The notes under the pieces are model-generated. The model worked only from the letters and a program-made list of their open reading frames with translations. It was not told where the DNA came from and made no database searches. From assembly GCF_005503625.1 (NCBI RefSeq), contig NZ_SCMX01000024.1, positions 1 to 64,000 of the forward strand: a stretch of 64,000 nucleotides of DNA, given 5' to 3'. This DNA comes from Cupriavidus sp. 2SB. Lineage in GTDB: Bacteria > Pseudomonadota > Gammaproteobacteria > Burkholderiales > Burkholderiaceae. Within the stretch, counting starts at the first letter, position 1. Every line of letters starts with the position of its first letter. Below, piece by piece: positions 42,011-50,480 of this stretch. Made by a program: the position numbers and the translations under genes.

Positions 42011-42305
42011 TAGGACTTTGAGAATCTGCATGCCGCGTCGGTTGAGGCCAAGTATGGCGAAGGCAGCTATACCAAGCCTGACGTCCGCTTCAAGGCGCAA
42101 GACACGCTCGTCGACGTACAAGCGCTCGTAGAGCTTTGCTCATCTTTCGGTACCGATGCGATCAACCGCGCAACTCGAGTGGGACGATTGGCTGACCTGC
42201 CGCGATCCGGAGTAGGCGCGTACCTTCCTTCGCCTCTATCCTGCCGATGCCAAGGCGGCGGAGACTGCGCCGGTACCCACTCGGAAGAAAGCCGTCGACG
42301 CCTAG
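42011..42305 (+). pseudogene. Decayed fragments, including the 3' end of a second SRAP gene
   Basis: From 42177 one frame reads EWDDWLTCRDPE, TAG, then ARTFLRLYPADAKA onward to TAG at 42303-42305. It matches the end of the intact SRAP gene (DEWLHCRDPEVARTLLRLMP), with a stop replacing valine. The stretch before it (42011-42176), in a different frame, is protein-like (DFENLHAASVEAKYGEGSYT) but has a TAG just upstream and no start. Both look like relics of a rearrangement that duplicated or exchanged a SRAP gene. Confidence 0.7.
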
Positions 42306-42763
42306 AGCGTGGGCCACTCGATTTTCTCTTGGGGTCCAGTCTCGTCCTCCCAGGAGATCTTCACCTGGAATTTCCGTTCCGCGAGCCCTAGGTGGGCAGT
42401 TGCAATCAGGTCCACCGCGCACTGCGGTTCCAGCCGCTCCAGCGGGAAGGTGCTGCGCACCTGTGACTCGACCAGAATGCTATTGCCGTCCACGAACTCG
42501 ATGCGCACGTTCCTGGCAGCGGCCCGGCCCCGGTTGAAGACCTTGAAGCGCCTTTCGTTGGCACCGCGCATGGCAAACGCAGTGCTGACGTCAGCCTTTT
42601 TCTCTGCCGCTGCTTCCGCCTCCTCTCTGGCCAGCAGGCGCTCGTTCAGCATCTTCTGGCTCTGATTGACGGCCTTCTGCCGATGGTTGAAGAGCACCGA
42701 CGCGCCGGTACCGACAACGGAAACGATCAGCGCCGCGGCTGCGATGAAGTCGCTCTCAGTCAT
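42302..42763 (-). CDS. Unknown protein with one N-terminal membrane segment
   Basis: This protein of 153 residues has a hydrophobic N-terminal segment (FIAAAALIVSVVGTGASVLF), an Ala/Glu-rich coiled helix and a beta-rich C-terminal part (NVRIEFVDGNSILVESQVRS). It is probably membrane-anchored. No family is recognised. Its start overlaps the zinc-ribbon gene stop by 4 bases. Confidence 0.7.
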   Translation of the reverse strand: MTESDFIAAAALIVSVVGTGASVLFNHRQKAVNQSQKMLNERLLAREEAEAAAEKKADVSTAFAMRGANERRFKVFNRGRAAARNVRIEFVDGNSILVESQVRSTFPLERLEPQCAVDLIATAHLGLAERKFQVKISWEDETGPQEKIEWPTL

Positions 42764-43026
42764 TTCAGCTTGAACCCCGACCCCTTGAAGATATTGGCGA
42801 TCTCTTTCTTGATGTCAGCCACTACCTCTGCCTTCACTTCATCAACATGGGCTTGTATGTGAGCACCGTTCTCACTGACAAGGTTCTCGCGGGAAATCTC
42901 GCGTCCGCAACGCGTGCACTTCAGCAGCTCCGGAACTGGCGCGTTCTCAACGTTAGCGAAGTCAGTGCCGCCACATGTGGGGCACTGCAGTTGGACTGTC
43001 CTGTCGTATTTTCCCTCTTGCAACAT
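42760..43026 (-). CDS. Zinc-ribbon small protein
   Basis: This protein of 88 residues contains CPTCGGTDF and CTRCGREI, a four-cysteine zinc ribbon, followed by a charged helix (AHVDEVKAEVVADIKKEIAN). It is translated before the membrane protein at 42302-42763 with a 4-base overlap, so the two may work together. The start at 43026 is preferred because the upstream extension is not conserved-looking. Confidence 0.7.
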   Translation of the reverse strand: MLQEGKYDRTVQLQCPTCGGTDFANVENAPVPELLKCTRCGREISRENLVSENGAHIQAHVDEVKAEVVADIKKEIANIFKGSGFKLK

Positions 43027-43232
43027 TTCTGATCCCTCTGTGGTGTAGTTCGTCGGCCTGCACGGCACTACAACCATACCAGAAGGTCCGTGGCAGACAC
43101 TTGCTCGACAGCGACCTGACCGCGTTGCTTCTGCTTTATGGTCGCCTCGTCAGATCCACCTGCCTAGATCAAAACCAGTGCGGCTCGTCAAGTGCCCTCT
43201 TTTTCACTTGGTAGCCAGCTGGGCGACCTGCT

Positions 43233-43345
43233 CTATATGGTATTGCATAGTTTTTTCCGCTCAAACCATATAGAAAGTGACGTTTTTCCTTGCACCGCTA
43301 CCATCTAGCCCCTAGAATCGGCTCAAGCTGCATTTTGTGACGTTT
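43233..43345 (+). promoter_or_regulatory. parA promoter region with repeats
   Basis: CTATATGGT (43233-43241) is the inverse of ACCATATAG (43265-43273), and GTGACGTTT occurs at 43277 and 43337. ParA proteins with an N-terminal helix-turn-helix usually repress their own operon through repeats in this position. No exact promoter boxes are assigned. Confidence 0.5.
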
Positions 43346-43364
43346 CATACTAGGAGGGTTGCCT

Positions 43365-44489
43365 ATGACCGCAACTGAGGTAGAAATCGATCCCTATCCC
43401 TATACGGACTTTGCGAGCCTGACATACCCGCCTCAGTTTGCTGCCGAAGCACTAGGGGTTAGCCCACAAACACTCAAGATCATCGAGCGCGACAACGACC
43501 TGAAGATTTCTCGGGTGCCCCGGGGGTCGGTCGAAGTCCGCAATTATTCGCTGAACGATATCTTTCAGATCGCCCGAATCCGGCGAGAGAGCAAGCACAT
43601 CAAGGGCTTCGCGCGGCCCATCACCATTTCGGTCTTCGTCCCGAAGGGCGGTACCGCGAAAACCACCACCACTTGCAACCTGGCCATTCAGTTTTCCCTG
43701 ATGGGTTTGAAGGTGCTGGTGATCGACAATGATCAGCAAGCTGACGTGTCGACCATGATGGGCTATGACCCTGACCTCACGGCTGAAGAACTCATTGACA
43801 TGGGTATCCCTGGCGATAGGTCCATCAATGGGCACATCGGCAACCTGATGCGCGTTGGCAACTTCTACCAACCGATGTCCCTTGAAGAGGTGGTCAAGAA
43901 GCCCTTTGGTGAGCACGGCCCGCACCTAATCCCCGCGGAAGACTCGTTGGACGATATGGACTCTGCTCTGCGCAGCGCCAATGGCTCGGACTTCCGCTAT
44001 TCGCTGTTCTTCGAGCAGGCTCGCACTGGCACCCTGCCCCACTGCAACTTGTCTAGCTATGACGTGATCATCATGGACAACGCGCCGGCGGGTTCGCTGC
44101 TCTCCCGAAACTCGATGGTGGCTGCGGACTTCTTGATCTGCCCGATTCGCATGGACAAGTTCTCATTCCGGGCACTCTCCCGTCTGGCATTCCGGCTGGG
44201 TGAGTTCGCCAAGGATTTCAAGCGTGCGCCGGAGATTGTCGCGATCCCCACAATGTACGTTCGCAACCGGCCGCGTGTTGAGCGGAACATGGCCAGCCTC
44301 ATCAGCCTGTTTCCCGGTAAGGTCACTGAGAGCCGCTTGTACCATTCGGAGGACTATTCCAAGAGCCTCGAGGACGGCGTTCCGCTGTCGCTCTGGCGCC
44401 CCGGCACTGAAAATTCGCTCGGGGCAATGCGGGAAGTCTTCGAGGAGTTGGTCGCGCGCATCCGCGCAGTTACGGAGGTCGCTAAATGA
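43365..44489 (+). CDS. parA: Type Ia plasmid partition ATPase ParA
   Basis: This protein of 374 residues has an N-terminal DNA-binding region (LGVSPQTLKIIERDNDLKIS) and the deviant Walker A PKGGTAKTTTTCNLA (K94, K99, T100). Further motifs are LVIDNDQQADVSTMMG and VIIMDNAPAGSL. The long N-terminus marks type Ia ParA, which both drives segregation and represses its promoter. ATG at 43365 has AGGAGG upstream. Its stop overlaps parB by 4 bases. Confidence 0.94.
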   Translation: MTATEVEIDPYPYTDFASLTYPPQFAAEALGVSPQTLKIIERDNDLKISRVPRGSVEVRNYSLNDIFQIARIRRESKHIKGFARPITISVFVPKGGTAKTTTTCNLAIQFSLMGLKVLVIDNDQQADVSTMMGYDPDLTAEELIDMGIPGDRSINGHIGNLMRVGNFYQPMSLEEVVKKPFGEHGPHLIPAEDSLDDMDSALRSANGSDFRYSLFFEQARTGTLPHCNLSSYDVIIMDNAPAGSLLSRNSMVAADFLICPIRMDKFSFRALSRLAFRLGEFAKDFKRAPEIVAIPTMYVRNRPRVERNMASLISLFPGKVTESRLYHSEDYSKSLEDGVPLSLWRPGTENSLGAMREVFEELVARIRAVTEVAK

Positions 44490-45595
44490 AACAATCCCGA
44501 CGCCTCGGCCACGATGCAGCGCGGCCGCCAGCCGCTGAGGCCCAGCCTCAGCACATCCAGGGGGTTGTTGTACCCGCGGAGATGCCATCGGCCAATCTGA
44601 ATCGGCCGATGGCAGAGATTCTGCGCGAACAGGGAATCTTGGACGAAGATCCCCTTGCCCCCCCTTCCCCGCTGCAGAGCAAGCCGGCACCATCCGCTGC
44701 ACCCGCTCCGGGTCCTTCGCCTCAGACGCCCCCCCTCTCCGGGGGTGCCGTGGGCGTAACCACCCCCCAGAAGGCTCTGCACATCCCCATCGGATCTCAG
44801 CAGATGCTGCCGATGGACAAGATTGATGTCGGCCCACATCAGCCTCGGCTAGTCTTTGATCAAGACGCCCTAGCTTCGCTGACAAGCACCATTGATCTCG
44901 TTGGGCTGAACAATCCGATTACCGTCCGACGCAAGGAAGGCGGTCGTTTTGAGCTCATTGCCGGCGAGCGTCGTTTCAGGGCTTTCCAACTGAAGCACGA
45001 GTCATATATTCCGGGCTTTGTCCGTGACCTTAGCGAGAAGGAAGCCGCGATCCTCGCAATGACAGACAACGATGCCCGGGAAGACCTGTCTGATTTCGAA
45101 CGCGCCCTGGGTTATCAGCGGCTACTGAAGTTGGGGCATTGCCTCAACCAAATGGACATCTCCCGGTGCGTCGGTCGAAGCATGGCCACCGTCAGTCGGT
45201 GCTTGGCTTACTTCAAGTTGCCGCAGGTAGTGATCGACATGCTCACGCAAAACCCACGGCTGATTGGCACAAAGGTTGTGGCCGATTTCGTCGCGTTCCA
45301 TGAACAGGGATGCACTGAACTGGTGACCGCGGCCGTTGTTAAGATAGAAAAGGGCTTGTCCCAAGAGAACGCCCTGAACTGGCTGAAGGCCGAGGCCCGG
45401 AAGCTCAAGAACCCGGCGGCTGTCGTGATACCACGCCGCCTGCAGATGTCCGGGAAACCAGTCGCTGACGCCAAGATCGACGGGCGTAACCTCATTCTGA
45501 AGTGTCCGAAAGACGTCAATCCGGAGCTGCTACTTCGCACGATCGAGAAGTTCCTCTCCGAAGCTGCTGCGGATGACCTTGAAGAGGCGGCATAG
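44486..45595 (+). CDS. parB: Centromere-binding protein ParB
   Basis: This protein of 369 residues has the ParB/Srx CTPase-type N-domain: IDVGPHQPRLVFDQDALASL, the GERRFRAFQLKH box, and a helix-turn-helix (NQMDISRCVGRSMATVSRCL). A dimerisation region lies at the C-terminus. A Pro/Ala-rich linker occurs near residues 55-90. It binds parS-like palindromes located directly after the gene. ATG overlaps the parA stop. Confidence 0.94.
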   Translation: MKQSRRLGHDAARPPAAEAQPQHIQGVVVPAEMPSANLNRPMAEILREQGILDEDPLAPPSPLQSKPAPSAAPAPGPSPQTPPLSGGAVGVTTPQKALHIPIGSQQMLPMDKIDVGPHQPRLVFDQDALASLTSTIDLVGLNNPITVRRKEGGRFELIAGERRFRAFQLKHESYIPGFVRDLSEKEAAILAMTDNDAREDLSDFERALGYQRLLKLGHCLNQMDISRCVGRSMATVSRCLAYFKLPQVVIDMLTQNPRLIGTKVVADFVAFHEQGCTELVTAAVVKIEKGLSQENALNWLKAEARKLKNPAAVVIPRRLQMSGKPVADAKIDGRNLILKCPKDVNPELLLRTIEKFLSEAAADDLEEAA

Positions 45596-45605
45596 CCTGG
45601 CTCGA

Positions 45606-46398
45606 TTTCACCGTGAAAAGCCCGCGCATGCGGGCTTTTTTTTGCTCTCGACTAACTCCGCAGGGTGACTAGAGCACGAGTGCATTTCCGAAATCCTGGG
45701 CTAGAACGGACTAAGACTATCCCGAGCGCCCAGGGGAAAGCGCAGCGGTGAACTCACGGTAACACGCCGTGGGATTCGCGAGACTTTTCACCGTGAAAAC
45801 TGGCTGGTGCGGGTATCCATTCGTGCCGCTCGCTCCACCGAGCGCTTTTCACGGTGAAATCTGCCGCGACGGTGCCGCGAGCGGAAGCCTCAAACACAGT
45901 AACGAGGAGCCTCAGAACACTGGTTGAACCCGGATTTCCGACTAATACTTCGCCGGGTGAACAGCCTCGTCCTCGAGGGCCAGTCGTCCATTGGAGCGGA
46001 TTTCACGGTGAAAACCATCGCTGTGAATTGCGCCTCAGCGTCTGAAACCATCGCCAACCTTCGGTGCGAACAGTGTTGTTTTCACGGTGAAAAGTCAAAA
46101 GGCAACAGAGCAAACATGTCCCCGTGGCCAGGGAAGCATTTCAGGAACGGCGAATTGATTGCAGCGGATTCTTCGGAGCGTTCCCGCAAGCAGGTCAAAG
46201 CGACCCCGAAAACTCCTACCGTTTCAGACGAAACCGTTCATAGCACTGAGTCGCGCAGCAATCGAACTCCAGCGCCCACTTTGAGCACGCCATCGCTCTG
46301 CACGCAGCTCACTTCACAATAGTTACACATTGCGTCACTCTGGCGACACTGCGTTTTCACGGTGAAATCGACGGCTTCATTATTTTTCACGGTGAAAA
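45606..46398. repeat. Cluster of seven parS-like palindromes (TTTTCACGGTGAAAA)
   Basis: Copies of TTTTCACGGTGAAAA or its complement with 13-15 matching bases lie at 45606, 45785, 45846, 46001, 46079, 46354 and 46384. They sit in a gene-poor region just downstream of parB, as expected for the partition centromere. The odd-length palindrome resembles chromosomal parS but is distinct, so it is probably specific to this ParB. The region between them has no supported gene. Confidence 0.85.
45616..45643 (+). terminator. Terminator of the parAB operon
   Basis: AAGCCCGC pairs with GCGGGCTT around GCAT, followed by eight T residues. It overlaps the right half of the first parS-like site. Confidence 0.88.
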
Positions 46399-46732
46399 CG
46401 CTCGGGCTCGCGCAACGGGCATACATCCAACGTATTGCTACGTGTTGTGTAGTGATTATGCAATTGCAAGGCGCAGCGCGGTTCGCGAATGCCGGGAGTA
46501 ACTTCTCGCTCGCTACTCCGACCACCTTAGCCTAGTCGGTCAAGCGTGATCCGCTCGAGATTAGATGTCGGCCTGCCAAGGTTGCACTTAACAAGGACAC
46601 CAAGAGTGAACACCTGGCATATCGAGAAAGAGGCGGGAGGTTTCGGGCCTCGCGTAGGGAAGCACTAGCAAGCTCGACGAACTAACTGCGCGCACTCTGG
46701 CGGCGGTCTTTCGCATGCGTGAGGAGGGGAGG
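46399..46732. other. Intergenic stretch, no gene seen
   Basis: Between the last parS-like site and the end of the rep gene I see no gene, hairpin or repeat, apart from TACGTGTTGT (46439-46448), one base different from the shared promoter decamer. Confidence 0.5.
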
Positions 46733-48070
46733 TCAGGCAGCGTTCTGTTCCTCTGCCTGTCGCTTCACGTACTGGGCCAGTTCGACCTTCAATGCCTTAC
46801 GCGCCATAATTGCCGCCTCATCCGGCCTAGCCTTTACCTTCTGCCGCCGCGCAGCCATTTGGAACGTCGTCTCCTTGTACAGTCCATCAAGGACCGCAAG
46901 TCGCTCCTCGTCCGTCATCGAGGCGAAGATAGCCAGACCCTGTTCAATGTCGCGCTCAAGATTGCGCTGAAACTCGATCTCAGCGACTGAAACCATTGGC
47001 TTACTCCGGACCGCTTCGGTTGGGCTACCTAACGCCGCCTCGCGCTCCATTTCGCTAAGTGCCCAGCCCTCTTTGATTGCGGTCATGAGGTAGGCACCGG
47101 GCGACTTCACGCCTCCAACTTTGACCCGATACCTCACCAGCTCAATCGCCGCACGGATTCGCTCATCCGTGTTCACTTCGCGATTGCTGATGATCTCATT
47201 GATCTGCCTGGTGCTCAGCCCAAAGCCCTTCACGAGAGTCTCATACAGATCCTTCAGCTCATGTGGTTGCGCAAAATCCAAAACGAGCTTGCCCTCTGCG
47301 TTGTCCCTAAGCTTGAATCGAATCGCTGCGACGCGTCGCGAGCCCTGCGCGGTCTTCGTTTCGTACTCAACGTAGAGATCGGTCAGTTCATTGATTTGGG
47401 CAATGTTCTTATCCAGGACCAACCGCTTGAACTGCTTGTACTCGGTGAGTGATTTGACAGCGTCAGCATTGACCCACTTCCTGACGTCTTCGATCGGAAG
47501 CCAATTCGTAGTACCCATGAATCGAAGAGCGCCCAAACGCTCATACAGGATGTACGCGTAGTGGCTGAGTGCTGCAGACATGCGCAAGGATAGATAGGTA
47601 TAGCGCTTCGGATCTTTGAGCTGTCGACGGATCATCTCGTCGACCTTGAACACAACGCGCCCGCCTGCGATCCCTACGGAACCAAGAAGCGGCACTGACA
47701 CCCATTGCGGGTCGCCGCCGCCATCGCGCTCAACCGAGACTTGAACCGATGAGCTCTGGCACTCGCGCAGGGCCTTCTTTAGGTGCGCGACGTTGTTCGA
47801 TGTTTCGAACTTAGCAAGCCATTTGAAATAGCCGAGCTCGATATCGTAATGCTCAAGATCCGGGTTCTCCGACACCGTGAGCCACAACGCGTTGATGGCC
47901 CGCCTTGCCACGAGGGACATAGGGGTGACGTCAATCAGAACATTGGTTTTGCGGTACCCAATGTCGCGCGTGGATTCCGTTATTGCGGTATTAGGCCCGA
48001 GCTCCTCGCGGACAGCGTTGAAGATATCGAAACCCAGCTGCTCCTGGATGTTTTTTGGGAGGTTAGACAT
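46733..48070 (-). CDS. repA: Replication initiator, Rep_3 family
   Basis: This protein of about 445 residues has the two-winged-helix pattern of Rep_3 initiators: ESTRDIGYRKTNVLIDVTPM, a region with SLRMSAALSHYAYILYERLG, and the second wing around EYKQFKRLVLDKNIAQINEL. It should bind the iterons upstream and open the origin. The start at 48070 (MSNLPKNIQ) is preferred; a GTG at 48091 is possible and neither has a good ribosome-binding site. Inverse iterons cover its upstream region, which suggests autorepression. The C-terminal extension after about residue 330 is longer than in small-plasmid Rep proteins. Confidence 0.9.
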   Translation of the reverse strand: MSNLPKNIQEQLGFDIFNAVREELGPNTAITESTRDIGYRKTNVLIDVTPMSLVARRAINALWLTVSENPDLEHYDIELGYFKWLAKFETSNNVAHLKKALRECQSSSVQVSVERDGGGDPQWVSVPLLGSVGIAGGRVVFKVDEMIRRQLKDPKRYTYLSLRMSAALSHYAYILYERLGALRFMGTTNWLPIEDVRKWVNADAVKSLTEYKQFKRLVLDKNIAQINELTDLYVEYETKTAQGSRRVAAIRFKLRDNAEGKLVLDFAQPHELKDLYETLVKGFGLSTRQINEIISNREVNTDERIRAAIELVRYRVKVGGVKSPGAYLMTAIKEGWALSEMEREAALGSPTEAVRSKPMVSVAEIEFQRNLERDIEQGLAIFASMTDEERLAVLDGLYKETTFQMAARRQKVKARPDEAAIMARKALKVELAQYVKRQAEEQNAA

Positions 48071-48129
48071 GGCAGAGTGCGCCCAATGCACTAAGAGACT
48101 GGCGTAATATCTCCGTAATGGTGTAACGA

Positions 48130-48425
48130 GTCAAGTATACGATTGCACCTTTGCGGAACACCGTTGCCACGAGGCACCAATCAATGACACCGCCGGACCA
48201 ACTGATGCCACCATAACTGAGTGCCTCTCCCCGGAAACGTATATTGGGCGCGGCTTTCTGGGATATGCGCACATCAGGCCAACGGTTAACACCTTCCACC
48301 AATTCATTGCACCTTGGCACCAATGAATTGCACCATACGGAGCCAATTTCTTACACCTTTGCGGCCCAATGCGGTACACCAATCCCCCAACAGATATCAC
48401 CTTGGCACCAACAGTTAACACTTTG
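48130..48425. repeat. First iteron array (inverse orientation), beside repA
   Basis: About ten imperfect units of 21-23 bases with the pattern CCAA-N4-TT-N-CACC run through this stretch. At 48269-48421 seven units are directly tandem (for example CACCAATTCATTGCACC, CACCAATGAATTGCACC). They reach toward the repA start, so RepA binding could both initiate replication and repress repA. Confidence 0.85.
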
Positions 48426-48477
48426 CTGCTCGTAAGTCATTGAATTATTTGGGTAAAACGAGGCCCGTATACGTGGG

Positions 48478-48551
48478 TTGTTTACGTAAACAAAGCTGCT
48501 AGCTCTCCGCAGAAAAATGCGGAACGTCAGAACCACCGATACTTATCCACA
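48478..48551. other. Origin core: palindrome and DnaA box
   Basis: TTGTTTACGTAAACAA (48478-48493) is a perfect 16-bp palindrome in an AT-rich stretch. TTATCCACA (48543-48551) is a consensus DnaA box. Both lie between two iteron arrays of opposite orientation, so the replication origin is probably centred here. Confidence 0.75.
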
Positions 48552-48675
48552 GCCATCGGCACTTGCGACTTTGTCACCCCGACCCATATCGCAGTACCGT
48601 GTAATCAGTTGGGCCGCATAGGGTCCCGCACACGGAGATGCATCAACTCGACGCAAACGTTCCTCCATGATCTCG

Positions 48676-49226
48676 TGGCGCAATGCATTGGCCCGCAAAG
48701 CCCAGCGGAACGGTGCCATTGGTTGGCCCGCAATTCGCCGATCGCTTACCGCCCTTGTACAACGCACTGGTCTGCAAGTTGGCTAGGCGCATGGTGCAGT
48801 TGATTGGTCCGCAGAAGATATCTCACGCGATGGTGTAGTCGATTGGTCCGCAACGCGACCTTCTATGGTGCAACGAATTGGTCCGCAAGACGCCAGAACC
48901 TAGCAGCGCAGTTCGTTAGTCCGCAGAAACGCTAGTGCGTCCCCGACTATCGCTCAGGCAATATGGTGTAACTGATTGGTCCGCAACCGCGCGAACGCCG
49001 GCTATGGTGCGGTGGATTGGTCCGCAACCATGTCGAATCAACGCCGTTAGCAGCTCTGCCTAGGGTCAAATGCGAAAAGGTGGCAGGTGTTGGTCCGCAA
49101 AATGTGACGAAAAATATGCACTCGCCTCGAAAGGTGCAATGAATTGGTCCGCAAAGCTTGGCCACAAGTTTTCCGTACCTCTTACAGCACCTGCCCTCCG
49201 CAAAGGTGCAATGAGTTGGCCCGCAA
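48676..49226. repeat. Second iteron array (twelve units)
   Basis: Twelve units of 22-23 bases end in TTGGTCCGCAA or close variants, many with GGTGCAATGAATTGG. Starts are near 48676, 48712, 48755, 48792, 48831, 48866, 48904, 48964, 49005, 49078, 49132 and 49204. They are the reverse complement of the first array's motif. Units near 48904 and 48755 are degenerate. Confidence 0.9.
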
Positions 49227-49320
49227 TTCTTCACAGCGGGTGGCAGCGGGCAGGGCTCTGACAAAAACAAAAGAGATGCAGCGATAGGAAGCACTCACTA
49301 AATCTCCGCAATTGCGCTAC

Positions 49321-49450
49321 GGTCCACCAAACCGATGCACCTTGCCCGCGAGAGCACGTTTGCGGCCCAAAACGCATCACCCTAGGTAGTGCTTCATGGC
49401 GCACCTCCGCAAACTTTTGCGGGTCTGCGGGCCAAATGGTTACACCTTTC
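49321..49450. repeat. Third group of inverse iterons
   Basis: Three further units in the first orientation are CACCAAACCGATGCACC, TTTGCGGCCCAAAACGCATC and TGCGGGCCAAATGGTTACACC shortened by its last base. They close the origin region. Confidence 0.7.
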
Positions 49451-49668
49451 ATCGCAGCCACGAGGCTTGGACAGCCCCGAGCATCAGTGCGGGGGGGGAA
49501 GGCGAGTTCGGGATCGGATCTTCGCTTGCCTACCGACTGAACGAGGGGGCGAAACACGTTTCTCGAACGTGCTATGCGCATTGCACCAACCGCCTTGTTC
49601 GGCAGCGTTCCTGCGGGTCTTACTGGCCGAAGCACTGCGCAATAGGTAATGCGCCCTGGGCAGTGCTC

Positions 49669-49699
49669 AATACCCAATGCGCAATGCGCATTGGGTATT
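49669..49699. repeat. Perfect 14-bp inverted repeat
   Basis: AATACCCAATGCGC (49669-49682) pairs with GCGCATTGGGTATT (49686-49699) around AAT. A weaker GCACTGC/GCAGTGC pair flanks it on the left. It could be an operator or a structured origin element; it has no T run. Confidence 0.6.
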
Positions 49700-49719
49700 C
49701 ACCTATGAACGCGTCTTCG

Positions 49720-49734
49720 TTTTCACTGTGAAAA
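49720..49734. repeat. Isolated parS-like site
   Basis: TTTTCACTGTGAAAA is one base different from the parS-like consensus at its centre. It lies beyond the origin and 132 bases before the next gene. Confidence 0.6.
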
Positions 49735-49866
49735 GTGAAGCTACCACGGTATGCCGGCCGCGGAACTGTAATCAGTGATACACGTTGTTGTCAGCCATAT
49801 CGAAGTACCAGGGCAACCCGCAAGTTTGCCTCGGACAGCCAACCTTAGAGCTCCCAGGAGAACCTC

Positions 49867-50352
49867 ATGTCAATCGCATTGATCCTCAAAGCCGGCGAAG
49901 GCTCCATCTTCCCGAACCACGCAAAGACGTCCGACAAGGACCCGCTGTTCCTTGGGTGGATGGAGTTTCCCCTCGACGAACAGAAGAAAAACTCCCTCCG
50001 CCTCGATGTCGCTGTCTGGCGGAAAAGTAACGGCGGCAAAGACTTCTACTCGCTGTCCATCGGCGGTATTCCTGCCACCCTCTTCAAGGAAGAGAAGCAG
50101 GACAGGCCGGAAAGCTGCCCTGACTACGCCGGCAGCTTTGGCTTCGGCCGAGAGATGCGAATCGCCGGCTGGCGCAAGAAAACGAAGGAGGGCGACAACC
50201 CTTACATCAGCATCTCGGTAGTCGAGAAGAAGGCCGCCGCGAACAGTGAACCTGCGCAAGCGCCGGCAGCCGCCAAGGAGCAAAAGGCTCCCCCCAGGCA
50301 ACCGGCCCCGTCGCAAGAAGCAACCGGACACCCTGGATTTGACTTCATCTAA
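49867..50352 (+). CDS. DUF736-like plasmid protein
   Basis: This protein of 161 residues has short strands and a GWRKKTKEGDNPYISISV segment similar to the W-K-K-x-S-x-x-G-x-x-Y-x-S-V pattern of DUF736. A Pro/Ala/Lys-rich tail ends in GHPGFDFI, reminiscent of acidic or aromatic SSB-type tails. ATG at 49867 has AGGAG upstream. It follows the origin and has its own terminator. Function is unknown; a DNA-metabolism role is only suggested. Confidence 0.65.
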   Translation: MSIALILKAGEGSIFPNHAKTSDKDPLFLGWMEFPLDEQKKNSLRLDVAVWRKSNGGKDFYSLSIGGIPATLFKEEKQDRPESCPDYAGSFGFGREMRIAGWRKKTKEGDNPYISISVVEKKAAANSEPAQAPAAAKEQKAPPRQPAPSQEATGHPGFDFI

Positions 50353-50361
50353 CCGCAACAT

Positions 50362-50392
50362 GCCCCACGACATTTCGTGGGGCTTTTTTTTT
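50362..50392 (+). terminator. Terminator after the DUF736-like gene
   Basis: GCCCCACGA pairs with TCGTGGGGC around CATT, followed by nine T residues. Confidence 0.9.
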
Positions 50393-50480
50393 CCCCTTTT
50401 CCACGGATCGAACGAAGCAGCCCATACCTATAATCGCGCGTTCACCATTTGAGGGCGGGCCAGAGGTCCGAGAGCGGACA

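Noticed and set aside
48676-49226. Regularly repeated 22-23 base units considered as a CRISPR array
   Set aside because: Spacing is irregular (36-73 bases between starts), units are degenerate and occur in both orientations next to a rep gene; no cas genes are present. They are replication iterons.
49389-49731. Short plus-strand frames between the iterons and the 49867 gene
   Set aside because: They run through iterons and a palindrome, lack ribosome-binding sites and show no protein-like pattern.
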